Below are positions 22,201 through 32,927 of a stretch of 64,000 nucleotides of DNA, piece after piece. This DNA comes from Phytophthora sp. 'mugwort' (taxonomy: Eukaryota > Oomycota > Peronosporomycetes > Peronosporales > Peronosporaceae). The stretch spans positions 8,432,001 through 8,496,000 of the forward strand of contig JAUCEF010000007.1 in NCBI GenBank assembly GCA_033558025.1, written 5' to 3'. The notes beneath the pieces are model-generated. The model did no database searches. It had not been told where the DNA came from and worked only from the letters and a program-made list of their open reading frames with translations. The stretch's first letter is position 1; every line of letters starts with the position of its first letter. The position numbers and the translations under genes are program-made.

Positions 22201-23456
22201 TTGTCCCCCACGCGTTCCATAATTTCTGTTTCGATTGGCGATGACAATTCCTCCAGAATATCCGAGTAAAGCGATGATTCACGGAACAGCTTGGCGAACT
22301 CGCTGGCAAGACGCGCATGCTTTGCCATTCCTGGTGGAAGAGCAGCTTGATACTTGTACTGCTGGTTCGTGCCTAGATCTAGCAAGTAGTCGGCCACATC
22401 ACGGCCGTGAGGACACTTGAACCCGAGTGATTCAAAGTACGGGATCACTTTGTGACGAGGTCCATTGTACATCATCTCGCCTTCATTCAGGATAATGACA
22501 TTGTCAAAAAGCTCAAACACTTCGGGTGCAGGCTGCAGCAACGCGATCAAAATTGTCCGGTGGAGGCTCTTGGCAATACTGCGCTGTGTCTTGATGATAT
22601 CGTACGTCGCTGCACTATCCAGCCCCGTACTGATCTCGTCCATGAGTGTCATGTACTTTTGACCGAACTGCATTTCGCCGGTCGTGACACGCTTCCGTTC
22701 ACCACCAGACACGCCACGATGCATCGCGTTACCAATAGCCGTGTCCTGGCAGATTTGCAGCCCCAATTGCTCGATGATCACGTCAGGGAATCTAGAGAAG
22801 ACAGCTTTCGCCGCGGCCAGTGCGCGTGCATTCGCCTCTGGTGTACCGCGGGACAGCATCTCCTCGCCATGTTTGGATAATCCACCGCCGCAGAAGGCGT
22901 ACGCGAACTCCAGCGTCTCACGAACACTGAGCGTATGGAAATGCCGGTCATACTGCGTCACATACGCTACAAACTGCGGCAAACGCTTGGCGATCTCCTT
23001 CTGCAATAGCCCATTGTAGATCATCTCGCCCTCGACGGTGATATTCTTCTTGACCGGGAACTGTCCGCTCAAGATGCGCATCAGGGACGTCTTGCCCGAG
23101 CCAGGCTGACCCAATAGCAACGTAATGGAGCTGGGCTTCAACACGCCGCTAATGTTCTTGATGACTTCCTTACGCACCACCTTCTTTTTGATCGGGTTCA
23201 GGTTGGCCAGTGCACGCGCCACCACATTGTACAGCGTAGGCAGCTCCGACTCGGCCGTCACCTCGCGGGTCACCGTCACATCGGCTGAGATGGACACGTT
23301 GTTGAAACGCACCTCCATCTGCGGCAGGACGCCGCCTGTGGCCGCCTTGAAGGTCTCGGCCATGAAGTTGTGAAGTGCCTCGGGACCCTGGGCCATCATG
23401 GTCTCCCCCCAATGCACGCTGGCGGGCGTGGTTGGGGTCGACGGCTCCGAAATCAT
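19296..23456 (-). CDS. PDR-type (ABCG full-size) ABC transporter
   Basis: An intact 1,386-residue protein; ATG at 23456 is chosen because the longer open frame to 23567 starts with GTG, although an upstream 5' exon is possible. Layout is NBD1-TMD1-NBD2-TMD2, the reverse order typical of PDR pumps. NBD1 (about 80-330) has Walker A GQPGSGKT (residues 116-123), VSGGERKRVT and the D-loop STGLDSA. NBD2 has Walker A GSSGAGKTT near 810, a divergent signature SSQEQMKRLTIG and Walker B FLDEPTSGLDAHS. NBD1 has Gln in the H-loop position (LLQPAPE), as in plant-type PDR proteins. Two six-helix membrane blocks follow, with large extracellular loops. Such pumps export hydrophobic compounds at the plasma membrane. 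It is the only intact large gene in the first 41 kb. Substrate cannot be told from sequence. Confidence 0.95.
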   Translation of the reverse strand: MISEPSTPTTPASVHWGETMMAQGPEALHNFMAETFKAATGGVLPQMEVRFNNVSISADVTVTREVTAESELPTLYNVVARALANLNPIKKKVVRKEVIKNISGVLKPSSITLLLGQPGSGKTSLMRILSGQFPVKKNITVEGEMIYNGLLQKEIAKRLPQFVAYVTQYDRHFHTLSVRETLEFAYAFCGGGLSKHGEEMLSRGTPEANARALAAAKAVFSRFPDVIIEQLGLQICQDTAIGNAMHRGVSGGERKRVTTGEMQFGQKYMTLMDEISTGLDSAATYDIIKTQRSIAKSLHRTILIALLQPAPEVFELFDNVIILNEGEMMYNGPRHKVIPYFESLGFKCPHGRDVADYLLDLGTNQQYKYQAALPPGMAKHARLASEFAKLFRESSLYSDILEELSSPIETEIMERVGDNMDPMPEFRQTLWGNICTLTRRQLTIIIRNAAFIRVRTFMVVVMGLIYGSTFYDVDPTNVQVMLGVMFQATLFLSLGQASQIPTYMEARSIFYKQRGANFYRTSAWVIANSIALVPQALGEILVFATLVYWMCGFASTAVAYLIYLVLLLLTNLVFASWFFCLSAMSPNLDIAKPMSTFSIVFFILFAGFVVTKDQTPGWFIWVYWINPIAWCLRGLSVNEYRSSAYDVCEYGGINYCSDYGMNMGEYYLSQYGVPSEKLWIWTGILFMIVAYIFFMGLGCYVLEYHRYEAPENIQLVPKTVTDEKDMEKRDGDYALAATPKNLSDKTHSDRVDSGDNVVNVTRHEKNFVPCTIAWKDLWYTVPSPHDRKENLQLLKGINGYAEPGSLTALMGSSGAGKTTLMDVIAGRKTGGKIEGKIFLNGYEASDLAIRRCTGYCEQMDIHSEGSTIREALTFSAFLRQDSAVASDKKYDSVNECLDLLDMHDIADQIVRGSSQEQMKRLTIGVELVAQPSILFLDEPTSGLDAHSAKLIMDGVRKVADSGRTIVCTIHQPSSDVFFLFDHLLLLKRGGESVFVGELGPECQNLVNYLEAIEGVAPLPDKQNPATWMLEVIGAGVGHQSTDVTDFVQHFKESQEAQYLMDYLEHPGLTHPTPELHEMIFKKKRAAGPLTQMWFLIQRFIVMYWRTPTYNLTRFVIALGLALVSGLTYINSEFASYQGINGGVGMVFLTALFMGIATFTGALPITALDRAAFYRERASQTYNSLWYFAASTVVEIPYVFFACLLFTVIFYPMVGFQSFASGVLYWINLSFFVLTQAYLAQVLIYAFPSIEVSAIIGVLINSIFLLFAGFNPPSSSIPSGYKWLYTITPQRFSLAILMALVFCDCPDEPTWNETLGVYENVGTNIGCQPVTNLPVTIDHITVKGYVESVFKYKYDEIWANFGYVFIVLGIFRALAVLSLRYINHTQR

Positions 23457-24528
23457 ATTGTCTTCGTGGGCAGCTTCGGAGGCACGACGGCAATTGAGAA
23501 GTGAAGCTGCGTACTGACTGTAGAGTGTATCTTCCAACCCAGCATTCCCTCGGGATATCCCACGCACCTTTGGTGAATGTACTATATAGTTGGAGTGGAC
23601 GCGTGATCGGCGATACAGGATTGCGCGGTAACGTGATGGACCGCCGGCAAGTGCCAGGTTCAGTAAAGTAGTACTACAACTTCCTGATTACTACAAATGA
23701 GTAGTGTAGTAAGATATGGTGCTAGATACATGTAGCACCCTGCATCAGTGCTCGAAAATATATTATTTGTAAACTAGTACTCTTATTTGGATTATTAGCT
23801 ACTGAATCTATTGAGACAGTAGCATATTATTGCTACCTATCAAATATATTACTATTTGCCGGTTCGGTCACAGAGCCGGAGTTGAAGGAGTTGATATCTT
23901 ATGAGTCGCTCACAGCGACCTGGAGAAGCTGTCTCCTACCAGCAACCGCTGTGATCGGCTCTTCTCGAAGACCAAGCTTGTGCTGACGCCGCAGATAGCG
24001 TCGCTATTACCGGTCAACTTTAAAATGCTCATGTTCCTAAGTGCAAACAGAGATTATTGAGATGTGACGACTGTGCAAGGGAAGCGCCCAAAACAGGTCA
24101 CCACCAGGTCAGGTCACAATAGGTCACGGTGTTACTTGGTAGCATCTGTGGTAAGCAGAACGGCAACATTACCCGGAGTAATTACGCAGAGCGGCATAAT
24201 TACCGATATGTTACCCCTTTAGCGCGTGCAAAGCATTAAGCAGTAACTGACGGCATCGAGAAGTCACGCTGTCGCTTTTAATAACGACTTTCAAGGAGAA
24301 GTTTCGAGGAGAAGTTTTCCTTCAGTGATAGTTTATCAAGTAAGCATGGAGCGTCGTCTACGTTCGACAAGAGAGCGACGCCTGCGAGCATCCAGGCAGC
24401 ATAACCAAAATGCTACTACGTCTGAAGCGTCAAGGTTGGAAAATCACATGCGGAGTGGATCTCAAGCTACAAGAAATGCGCTCTAATGTTTGAAATGCTG
24501 TGAAGTGAGCATGTTCTCACTGTAACGT
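23457..24528. other. intergenic upstream of the ABC transporter
   Basis: AT-rich, with no coding motif. A cluster of GGTCA words (CAGGTCACCACCAGGTCAGG followed by ACAATAGGTCAC) lies at about 24,095-24,130. It may be a binding-site cluster or simple repetition, and lies over 600 bp from the transporter start. Confidence 0.4.
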
Positions 24529-26336
24529 TTGTATTTTGATACAGCGGTGTCTGGACCGACCACACAGGAGCAAGTTCTGTTTACTACAACTATTTTGGCG
24601 ACCATGCAACAACCAGCTCCACTTGTTGGGGCGACCCGCTCAAATTTTGATCGCGGTTTAGAGGCAATTAGCGAAAGAGGTTGTACGATGGTGCTTTTGC
24701 TCAACCCGCTTCATCGCGACCGTGTGATTGCTTATGATTCGGATGTAAACCCAGAAAACGTGTCTATTGAAAAGAGTCAGTTTAGTTTTCAAGAAGACTA
24801 CGAGTTTGCATTTGGTGGTGACGACGATTTGGATGAGAGAAATGAGGATACACGTGAAACGACAACCCTGGTGGGATGTGATCGCGTAGTTACTGTAATT
24901 CGTGATGATCAACAAGTAAGTGATGATGGTCAAGATGCTGGACGTCGTACAGAAGTACTACTCTATGGATCGCTGGGTATAAGTATACCAAGTCCAATCA
25001 AACCTCCGTTAAGCTGTCATATCGATGCAGTGCGTATCAGAGCACGGCATGTCCCGGAAAGTGTGAATTCAGGCAAATTCCAGGGATCTTCACAAACGTT
25101 GTGCCCCATTGTTGCAGCCTATCCGCACTACCATTGAAGGAGCATCACCGTACCTCAGCACCACGCACAACGTCACAGAAGCAATGAAACGAGAGGTCGA
25201 TAATTTATCGGTAACAACGACAGCAACCAGAAATGATATTTGGAACACTGTACGCGGCCGGTTCTACGGTAATCCGATCGGAATCGTTCATTCATAGAAC
25301 TTTCAAGAGAGAAAGGGTTTCGGCGTGTAAATCGCGCAAGAGCTGAAGCATTTGGTGGGTCTGTTCTAGGCCAGATCGAGGTTTCTCCGTGGTCTCAAAT
25401 TCTGAACGATAATGGCTCACCATCGGATACTAATTTTCTCCTTTTCCACTACTCGTACTACGATCGGCGTGCTAAGACACGTGAACGTTTAATTGGTTGG
25501 GCCCATCCGGTGCTATTGAACATGTTAAAGCAAAAGAAAACGTCGTTTTTATTGATGGCACTTCCCGTTGTGTGCCTCCAAAATTTTAAGCAGTGTGTTG
25601 TTTTGTTCAACTTACGATCGAGCTACGAAAGAGTACTACCCAGCTGCGTTTGTTCTGTGTTCTTCCAAACGATATGAAATGTGCTTTCATACTTTTCAAC
25701 ATATACTAGATTCCACGGACTACGCGATGGACCCAGAGTTCACATACTGTGACTTTGAACCTGGCATGATTCGAGCAATTGGTGATCACTTTCTAAATTC
25801 TACTGTCATCGGCTGTTTGTTTCAAGGAAAATGAAGAAGTACAGAATTCCTGATGACGAATGTAAGATCGCAATGAAATTTGGAGTCTTTTACATGCTCC
25901 GAGTCATCCCTCAAAAAAGTGGAAAAACAAGGTGTCGCATGGGTTAAACAAAAAATCGTATTTGTGCGCTAAGTCAGGAGTGACTTTGTCCGAAATGAAG
26001 TGGACTCAATTTTGGAAGTATTTCAAACGCACCTGGATCGATAGATACCCACCTAAACTTTGGCATATCGAGCCATTCACCTCAGAAATTGTTAGTCGCA
26101 CCAATAACCCATTGGAACGCTTTAATCGAGAGCTTAATGGGATTTTCGAAGGATCCCACGCAAGCCTACCAGGTTTCGTAGTTGAGATCGAAAACCTGGC
26201 GGGGAAATACGTCGACTTCAAAACGGACGTTGAGTTGGGGAGGGCCAAGCTCCAACAAGACTTCCGATTCGGATTCCGAAGTCTGTTATCCTCACAGATG
26301 AGGAGCCTAGCTCAGATGAAGAGCCAAGGTAAATGA
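24529..26336 (+). pseudogene. MULE-type transposase relic, second copy
   Basis: The plus strand carries a MULE in pieces. An acidic N-terminal frame (24,529-25,137) comes first, and a CSAYQSTACPGKCEF zinc-like segment in another frame near 25,030. Next come FRRVNRARAEAFGGSV and NFLLFHYSYYDRRAKTRERL up to FIDGTSRCVPP (catalytic Asp near 25,552). 25,568-25,834 has TYCDFEPGMIRAIGDHF with the second Asp and VIGCLFQ. 25,932-26,336 has WKYFKRTWIDRYPPKLWHI and SRTNNPLERFNRELN. At least three frame changes occur. The sequence differs clearly from the 2,183-4,085 copy (CDFEPG subgroup), so these are separate families of MULE. Confidence 0.75.
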
Positions 26337-26551
26337 TATAGACGATAGCAGCGAAGATGAGTCGCATGTGAGTATTCGAAATGATCTACGCCGCATAGTT
26401 GTACCGAGCGCCGGAACCTCAGAGATGAATTACCTCAGCGCAGCTCATGCTGCGGTATAGCACTACGATTCTAACCTACAAGATCAAGCACTAATATTTT
26501 AAGTGATATATTAACTCCTTCATCCAAACGTAGGTGTTGCAGATCGATTAG

Positions 26552-26962
26552 TTATTCGATGTTTCCGAAATAATTCAGTAGGTATAGCAACAGAGGAGGA
26601 TCTGGTTTTATTGCCGTCGTTGCTCGGGCATCTCTCAGCTCCTGCATGTACCTCGCCCTCGGGGCTGAAATCCTGGCTTGACTGAATTTTGCAGACAGAG
26701 CTTCTTCCTCAGAAGAAAGATCGGGATCAAATTGAATCATCCATTTGAAAGATACAAACAAATCGACCATTCGTGTCGCAACCGAAACCAATGCTTCATG
26801 TGGAAATTTTGGATCATCCCAAAGACGGGCAAGTTGAATTACATTTTCCGCGCTGATGATCATGGCTTCTAGTACATCGCTCGTGTTTCCAGAATCGTAC
26901 GCAATCTGGGCGATCACACGCTCCGCTTTCAGAAGGGTTGAGTGGTACTTGGCTGTTGACAT
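26552..26962 (-). CDS. hypothetical protein, 136 residues
   Basis: ATG at 26962 opens an uninterrupted frame of mixed, normal composition (begins MSTAKYHSTLLKAERVIAQI) with no signal peptide, no membrane segment and no motif that I recognise. It is predicted mostly helical, with a short acidic stretch (DPDLSSEEE) and a Leu/Pro-rich end. It lies between a MULE relic and empty sequence, so it may be a leftover of a transposon cargo gene or a real small gene. No convincing intron signals were needed to keep it open. Confidence 0.4.
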   Translation of the reverse strand: MSTAKYHSTLLKAERVIAQIAYDSGNTSDVLEAMIISAENVIQLARLWDDPKFPHEALVSVATRMVDLFVSFKWMIQFDPDLSSEEEALSAKFSQARISAPRARYMQELRDARATTAIKPDPPLLLYLLNYFGNIE

Positions 26963-28094
26963 GTTTAGACGATGAAGTGGTTTGTTATATCATGGCCAGC
27001 ACTAGAAAGTGTCCTGGTTGGTTGTGTAGATTGATCCTCTAGCAGTGGAGAAGATTTTGAATAATCTTCTAGCAGTGGAGGTGACGTAGCTAATGCCAAT
27101 AGACGGTGAGCGCTGATATTCACCGGCACCCGTTGACTCATCTCGAATCGCGTTTTCCATCACTACAGTGACCTTCGACTTGAGTTTGCGTACGCGTTTA
27201 AGACTTCGTCAAGAACTCCATTGGTATGTTCAGGAAACGTCGGGTCAGGATGATTCTTCATCATATCTTCGCGCTGTTAAAGGCAAGCTGAACCAAAGTC
27301 TCCGGAGGCGTACACCGCCGTGTCCGTGCAGCCATTTGGAGTCCCGAGCCAATTGCTCTCTATTATTCAATGTATTGCGCTCTTGGGTGTATTTGCACGC
27401 GCGGTCGTTGCCTCGGCTTTCCGTTAGAACACATACAGCAGAGTGAACACGCATCAGAAGTCTATAGGGTCTCTAGGTGCTGACAAAGCAGACCGAGCTA
27501 AATCAAAAGTGAGCTGACCCAAAGTGATCTTAATGCAGATATGAAAGACGAAGACAGTGAATGACGATTGCTATATTTATCAGAGTGAACGCACTGATTA
27601 TTGCGAAAAGAATTTTTTTCCGACAGGAATATTTTACGCTGAAAGTCATTAATAAGTCCCAAATCATTTTTTATTCCTAATTCGAAACTATATATAGAGC
27701 GACACGCCGAAGGAACGAAATCCATACACCTAGCGTAGATCACAAGATCCAAAAGCGACGTCATCAATAGTCTCGTCGTAAACAAACTTCTCACCCTTAA
27801 AAACCTAAATAGCGACGCAGTGGCTCACTCTCATCAAGTTATAGCCAGCACAGATGTACACGCCGTCTTGCAGATCCAAAATACTCAACGTGATAGAGTT
27901 TCCATTCCACTAATACCCCCTAATACATTCTGGTCCAGGTCTTCACGCTAATAGGTTGTCGAGTACGTTCATTTCCAAATCTCACAAAGTACCGTTACTC
28001 GCCATACGTCACACTAGCTGAAGCAATCGGGCGACCACGATCTGCACATTCTGTGCTAAATGCTTTTGCGAGAGTAAAATCACGCAAACCAACG
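26963..28094. other. intergenic, no gene seen
   Basis: The 13-mer TCTAGCAGTGGAG occurs twice near 27,037 and 27,067. Otherwise nothing recognisable. Confidence 0.4.
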
Positions 28095-28400
28095 ATCCCT
28101 AGCTTATTAGCTGCAATACCCAAAGCGTAAAATGCACAGAACCCACTGGGAGATGCGCCTAAAAGATGAGCATGCCTGCTCGTTTGCAAAACGAATAGAA
28201 CGTAGGTGTAGTGGAGACTTCCAAGCGTCCACCATGTTGCACGCATCGTCATAGCTGTCCTCTCTTAAACTCCTACCATGTTCCCAAGTATCCTCCCAGC
28301 GGTAGCGATCTGGCTCGTCACACCATTGCACACAATACAAATATCCAGTCGTCGTGGAATCGCTGCGATCAATAATCGCAAAAACAGTTCCGCTTCAGTG
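28095..28400 (-). pseudogene. chromodomain-containing retroelement fragment
   Basis: The minus frame reads VFAIIDRSDSTTTGYLYCVQ, then W, DEPDRYRWEDTWEHGRSL and YDDACNMVDAWK: the aromatic cage and W.DTWE pattern of a chromodomain. In the next frame comes GFCAFYALGIAANKLGI, a segment that follows such chromodomains in oomycete repeat proteins as I recall them. A frameshift separates the two. No transposase or RT core is nearby, so this is an isolated end fragment. Chromodomains of this kind target integration to chromatin marks. Confidence 0.5.
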
Positions 28401-30392
28401 TTGCGCTGTACGATGTTTCTAGAAGCAGGCGCAGGCGTAAAAATGGCACTCGCCGAAGATGCTGACCCCTCACGACATTTGTTGCTGGAAGCACTTGCAG
28501 AATAAGCTGGTCCTGCACGACCTGGCACCGGCTTTTTGCTCCAACAAATCCACCGCCCCTTTGGCAACACCTTGGTCCCTCTGCGGGACGCATCGGTCGA
28601 GCCAGGGGTCCCCCCAAGACGATAGAGCATTGTTGCTTGATCTGGCTCCTCGTCGTTTTTGGTATTAAGAGAAAGCAGTTTATCAACCCCCTTGGGAGGG
28701 GTCGAAGAACAACACGTTTCGGCGCAAATTATTTGGCGTAGTTTGACTGATTAATGTATAATGACTCAATAGACGTTTGATTTGTTTCACATCACCATCT
28801 GTGCGCTTTCGCAGAAGTAATCGCGCATTGGCGATTTTGCGTTGTCTCTGCGCGTGACCTCCATGTGACCTGAGCTGGCCGTGACCTGAAAAAGAAGGTT
28901 CCCTGTGCAAGACGTGTTCCAGCAAATGTGGGTTTGGTTTACTGTAGGAATTTGTGAGAACTGTCAATACATTGTGTATTGGCAATAACTAACTATTGTT
29001 TGTGCGGGTATGGTATTATATATTATGTTCGTTTGAACGAGGACATACAATTGATTTGGTTTTCAGCACTGCCTTCATAATTGAAGCTGTGGGCCACAAC
29101 TTTGTATTAAATATCTACTACAGTACTAGTACTAGTACTCAGATAAATATTCTCGTAAAAGGCGTCTACTATCAAGTTAGCACTACTAGTGGTATAATTA
29201 GGCACTAGTAGTGCTAATAGAGTACTAGACACTATACTGTGTGGGGAGCTCGATCCATGTCGAATAAGGGTCGAATAACTCTTTCAGAACACAGACTAAT
29301 TATCGTAGATACTGTAGCGATAGTAGCGTAATAGTAGTACTATTGGTACTATTACTATCGACATGTCCAAAACTAAAGATACTCCCATCCTCATATTCTC
29401 GAGTCTGTAGCCTTAGTAGTGCTACTACTACCCTCAGAATTCCCACTACTACCGAACCCTGGTTGTGGCAACAGGTATTGTGCTTTGCAAGTATTTTGCC
29501 GGTCCGTTTCGCGTTTAGATCGATCCAGCCGCAAAAATAAAGTGACGTCATAAATATGTATATTTAATTAAGCGATCATGATCACCAACTGGTTGACATT
29601 GATATCCAGCATTATCGTCAACATATTCGGAGTGTGCATTACAGTTTTTTAGCCCTAATAACGAATTAGTCAATATTCAAATTTTAGCGCATTCCTCGAC
29701 GTCTGATACATATACACATGGCTGTTCTTGACTTCGAAAAAAGCTGCAACATGATGAACATCCTGTCATTCGAACAAAGTATCTTCAATATCCTGTTCAC
29801 CTCTAATCTGGAAATGCGCGAATAATCAGTTCCATATTTTCTCAACGGTGGCTGACAAAAGGGCGATACAGGTATTTTTGCTATCGTCAACGCGACATGG
29901 AGAACACAATTATGCTTCTCCCTACTTGTTCATTCTACGATGATCCCACAATAGTCCATGTTTTGGTTCTAAAAGGAATGCACAATAAGGAGCCCAGTCA
30001 ACTGTTCTATAAATGCAAAGGGCGGACAGCGAATAAAAGACGCATCGCTTTTGGGAAAATCTTCGGAGCATCGAACTTAGAAGCATCGTAGCACAAAAGA
30101 TGCCAGTATGTGCGGTTGTAACACGCCCAATTCGCGAGTGGCGACGTCTTTGACGAGGGCCTAAGAACGACACTAGTCACCGAAAATATCTTTTAAGAGA
30201 AGACTGCGTCTGGGCTCCACTTTCGTCCACCCCTAGCAACCCGCACACCACAGCAAAGTCATACTAGGAGTCTCTTTCCAACGATACATGCCCATGGTCG
30301 GTTCACTGTTGCCCATATCGCCGGCCAGTCAACCCATGCTACCGAACATCTCGGTGATGCGTCGCGCTGAAGCTACTCGATCGTCTTGTCGC
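28401..30392. other. gene-free stretch with palindromic sequence
   Basis: No coding motif. 29,120-29,370 is full of ACTAGTA/TAGTACT words with hairpin potential (see the 15-bp hairpin entry). Possibly an eroded MITE. Confidence 0.4.
29177..29217. repeat. perfect 15-bp inverted repeat with 11-nt loop
   Basis: TTAGCACTACTAGTG at 29177-29191 and its exact complement at 29203-29217. Confidence 0.9.
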
Positions 30393-31466
30393 TCACGACG
30401 ATGATAACGAAGATGCGATCGGCTTGCCGCTCACGGCGATGACCGCGAAGATGCCAGTCTGTTCGTTGAGAATCTTCTGCGCTGCCTCATTCCACGACTG
30501 GGACTCCACGCCGCAGTCATATATGAGGTCCACCGGGTGCTCGGCCACCACGTCGCTCCACTTTCCGTCGTGAAGTCGATGACCCAGCAAATTGACCAGC
30601 TCCACGTTCCGGTGGCTGCACGTGGCCACGGCCTCGGCGCTCAGCTCCTTGATGATCTGGATGGCGAACAGACCCATGCCGCTGCTTCCGCTCAGGATGA
30701 ACACGCCCTGGCCCTGTCGCAGCTTGCCATACGTCACTAGTACCTGTGTAGTGTCTTGAGCATTGACACCCTGAAATCCAAGCTTGAAGTCGACTGCGGC
30801 CTTGCTATGAGTCGACTGGAGCTCTTGTTTGCAAAATTCAGATGTGTATAAAATGGTTAGCATCTGCTACGGCTACCAATGCCTACTTGTTCCTAGTGTT
30901 ACTTGGTAACCACTACTTCGTCGTTTCCCCGCCTGCTGGCAAAAGGCGGAGGTTTGCAACGACGCTGCTTGCTCGTTGATCTGGTAACGGATAGCCTAAG
31001 TGATCCACACACTACAACCTGCCAGCACGTATGACCCACCAGCGGCACGCCCGCCGCTTCGGTGAAAAGTATGTTGCTCGGCTTGGGCGCCACGTGCGTC
31101 ATGTCCATGTCGATGTACAGGGCGAATGTTCCCTTGGCGTCGAACCACGGCATGGCGAACACTCGTCGTCCACCTTGTAGTCCTTAACGTCTTTGCCCAC
31201 CTCCATTAACTTGCCGACAGGTCGTGGCTTACGCGGTACGGGTGTTCGGGCGACCCCATGGTGGGCAGGATCATGGACGCGTACAGCCCGATCTCGTGGT
31301 CGATGAGGTTGAGCGGTGCTCTCAGGATCTTGGAACTCATTGGGCTGCCCAGGCTTCTGCCCGATGCTCGGGTGGGACTTGATGTGCTCGAATTGTTTGC
31401 GTTATTCATACTATCCACACATGCTCGCACCTTTTGTGCTCCGATGCTCCGAAGATTTCCCATCAC
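30393..31466 (-). pseudogene. zinc-free MDR/quinone oxidoreductase-like pseudogene
   Basis: On the minus strand three open pieces form one medium-chain reductase. The first (31,466-31,206) is divergent and ends IGLYASMILPTMGSPEHPYR. The second (31,162-30,899) has AKGTFALYIDMDMTHVAPKP and ILFTEAAGVPLVGHTCWQ, the substrate-domain signature. The third (30,863-30,393) has VFILSGSSGMGLFAIQIIKE, the NADP-binding Gly-rich loop, and VDLIYDCGVESQSWNEA. Frames change near 31,170 and the 30,864-30,960 segment replaces conserved sequence. Active members reduce quinones or enones with NADPH. There is a start-to-end match but no single frame, so it is called a pseudogene. Confidence 0.7.
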
Positions 31467-31483
31467 TTTTACGCTGGGTCAAA

Positions 31484-31535
31484 TAGCTTGGGTGTTCGAT
31501 TAGAATACAAGTAGCTTGGGTGTTCGATTAGAATA
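31484..31535. repeat. 28-bp tandem duplication
   Basis: TAGCTTGGGTGTTCGATTAG and following bases occur twice head to tail, starting at 31484 and 31512. Confidence 0.9.
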
Positions 31536-32240
31536 GTGCATTAACCTTTTTTAATAAACCATACAGTAGTTACAGCTTGGTATACTAAAGATCGGTAATA
31601 TTTATAGATACCATGCTGGGTGAAAATAGTGATTATATACGTGTTCCGCTAAAACTATTATCTGGTAGTACAATTTCTATGGTGCTGCAAACATCGTTGT
31701 ATTAGTCGTGGTCGTCCTGCCGTCCTGTGGACATTGTATACGTCCTGCCTGGGCGGATACAATGTCCAAATGCAACCGAAGCGATGCATGGTGACCCCCC
31801 ATCCGACGTGTACTTCATGCGCGCGACCCATGCAGATGATGACAGACGAGAGGAGTAGCCCTGTGAATGCATCAGTAACAGGTGAGTCACGGGCATAAAC
31901 AGCTATCTCCTTCTTGAAAACCATACCATGAAGCTTCGGTGCGAAGTAGGGGAGGACCAGGTACGCTGGAACGCAATCCGGATATCGGTATCTGGATGGG
32001 AGTTTCGGTTGAGGTGGCCCAACAGCTATTGGCAATCTGGCCTTGAAGTACCGCACGACGTCCGGCGTCACGTGCGGGAAAGTATCGCTTCCAAGTACCG
32101 TATTGCAAGCACTTCCGAATCGGGAGTCCCGATTATGGTGTTGTTTCAATATATGAACCAATGGGCGGTCACCGCCCATTTCAGGGACAGATTTTGAAAT
32201 TTATTTTTATCGCGGTGGTTGTTTGGAGGGGGTACATTAT
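31536..32240. other. no confident gene; near-palindrome at 32159-32179
   Basis: A 173-codon minus frame (32,179-31,658) has no recognisable domain. AATGGGCGGTCACCGCCCATT at 32159-32179 is palindromic except for its centre. The flanking word ATATGAACCA(A/G)TGGGCGGT recurs inverted near 32,835-32,855. Confidence 0.4.
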
Positions 32241-32420
32241 TTCGGTTAGTTGCTTCTAATGAGCACTGAGCGGCGTACGGGTGGACCTGGTGGCTCTAGC
32301 CAGACCACATCACGGCAACAGCGCCCACAGCGAGAACGGCCGAGCGCTCTGGAGCGTGCGTATGCTCGTTTGGGTGAGGAAGAGGTGCGGAAACTTCAAT
32401 CCAGATACCGATCGCTCGAT

Positions 32421-32700
32421 TCACGACAGCTGCATGCGGGGCGTCTCCAGCAGCAGCACGACCAGCACCTTCAGCAGTAGCACCAGGTCACCGGGTGTTT
32501 CCAACAGGTCCACGATGGGCGTCTTCAGCAGCAACACAACGGTCGTCTTCAATAAGACAGGCGTCACCAGCGGCAGCACAACGGGCATCTCCAGCAGCGG
32601 CAGCACAACCGCCGTCTCCAGCAGTAGCAGCACGACGGGCGTCTCCGTCTCCAGCAGCGGCAGCACGACGGCGTCACCAACGGAGACCAGAACCCGAAGA
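32421..32700. repeat. CAG-rich minisatellite
   Basis: Imperfect copies of CTCCAGCAGCGGCAGCACGA-type units with GGGCGTC spacers, about 27-45 bp apart. All three plus frames and one minus frame stay open across parts of it because of composition, so no protein is called. Confidence 0.8.
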
Positions 32701-32927
32701 AAGTGTAAGCCCTCCGGCTACCATGGCCCTCATCTACAGAACCTTTGAGCAGAGATTATTATCGATCTATTATGCAGAACATTCTTTTCAATAGTTTAGT
32801 TGAGCACCGGGTTGTTGGGGTAACCCCGGGTCACCGCCCACTGGTTCATATGTAATGTCAATAGATTCCGTAAATAAATGTATTGCCAACTTCCCCTTGA
32901 CGTCATTAATGATTTATTTGGATAAGA

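Noticed and set aside
31658..32179. 173-residue minus-strand ORF
   Set aside because: No motif and surrounded by repeats; kept only as part of the gene-free entry.
32250..32748. Gln/Ser-rich ORFs in the CAG minisatellite
   Set aside because: Open frames on both strands come from repeat composition only.
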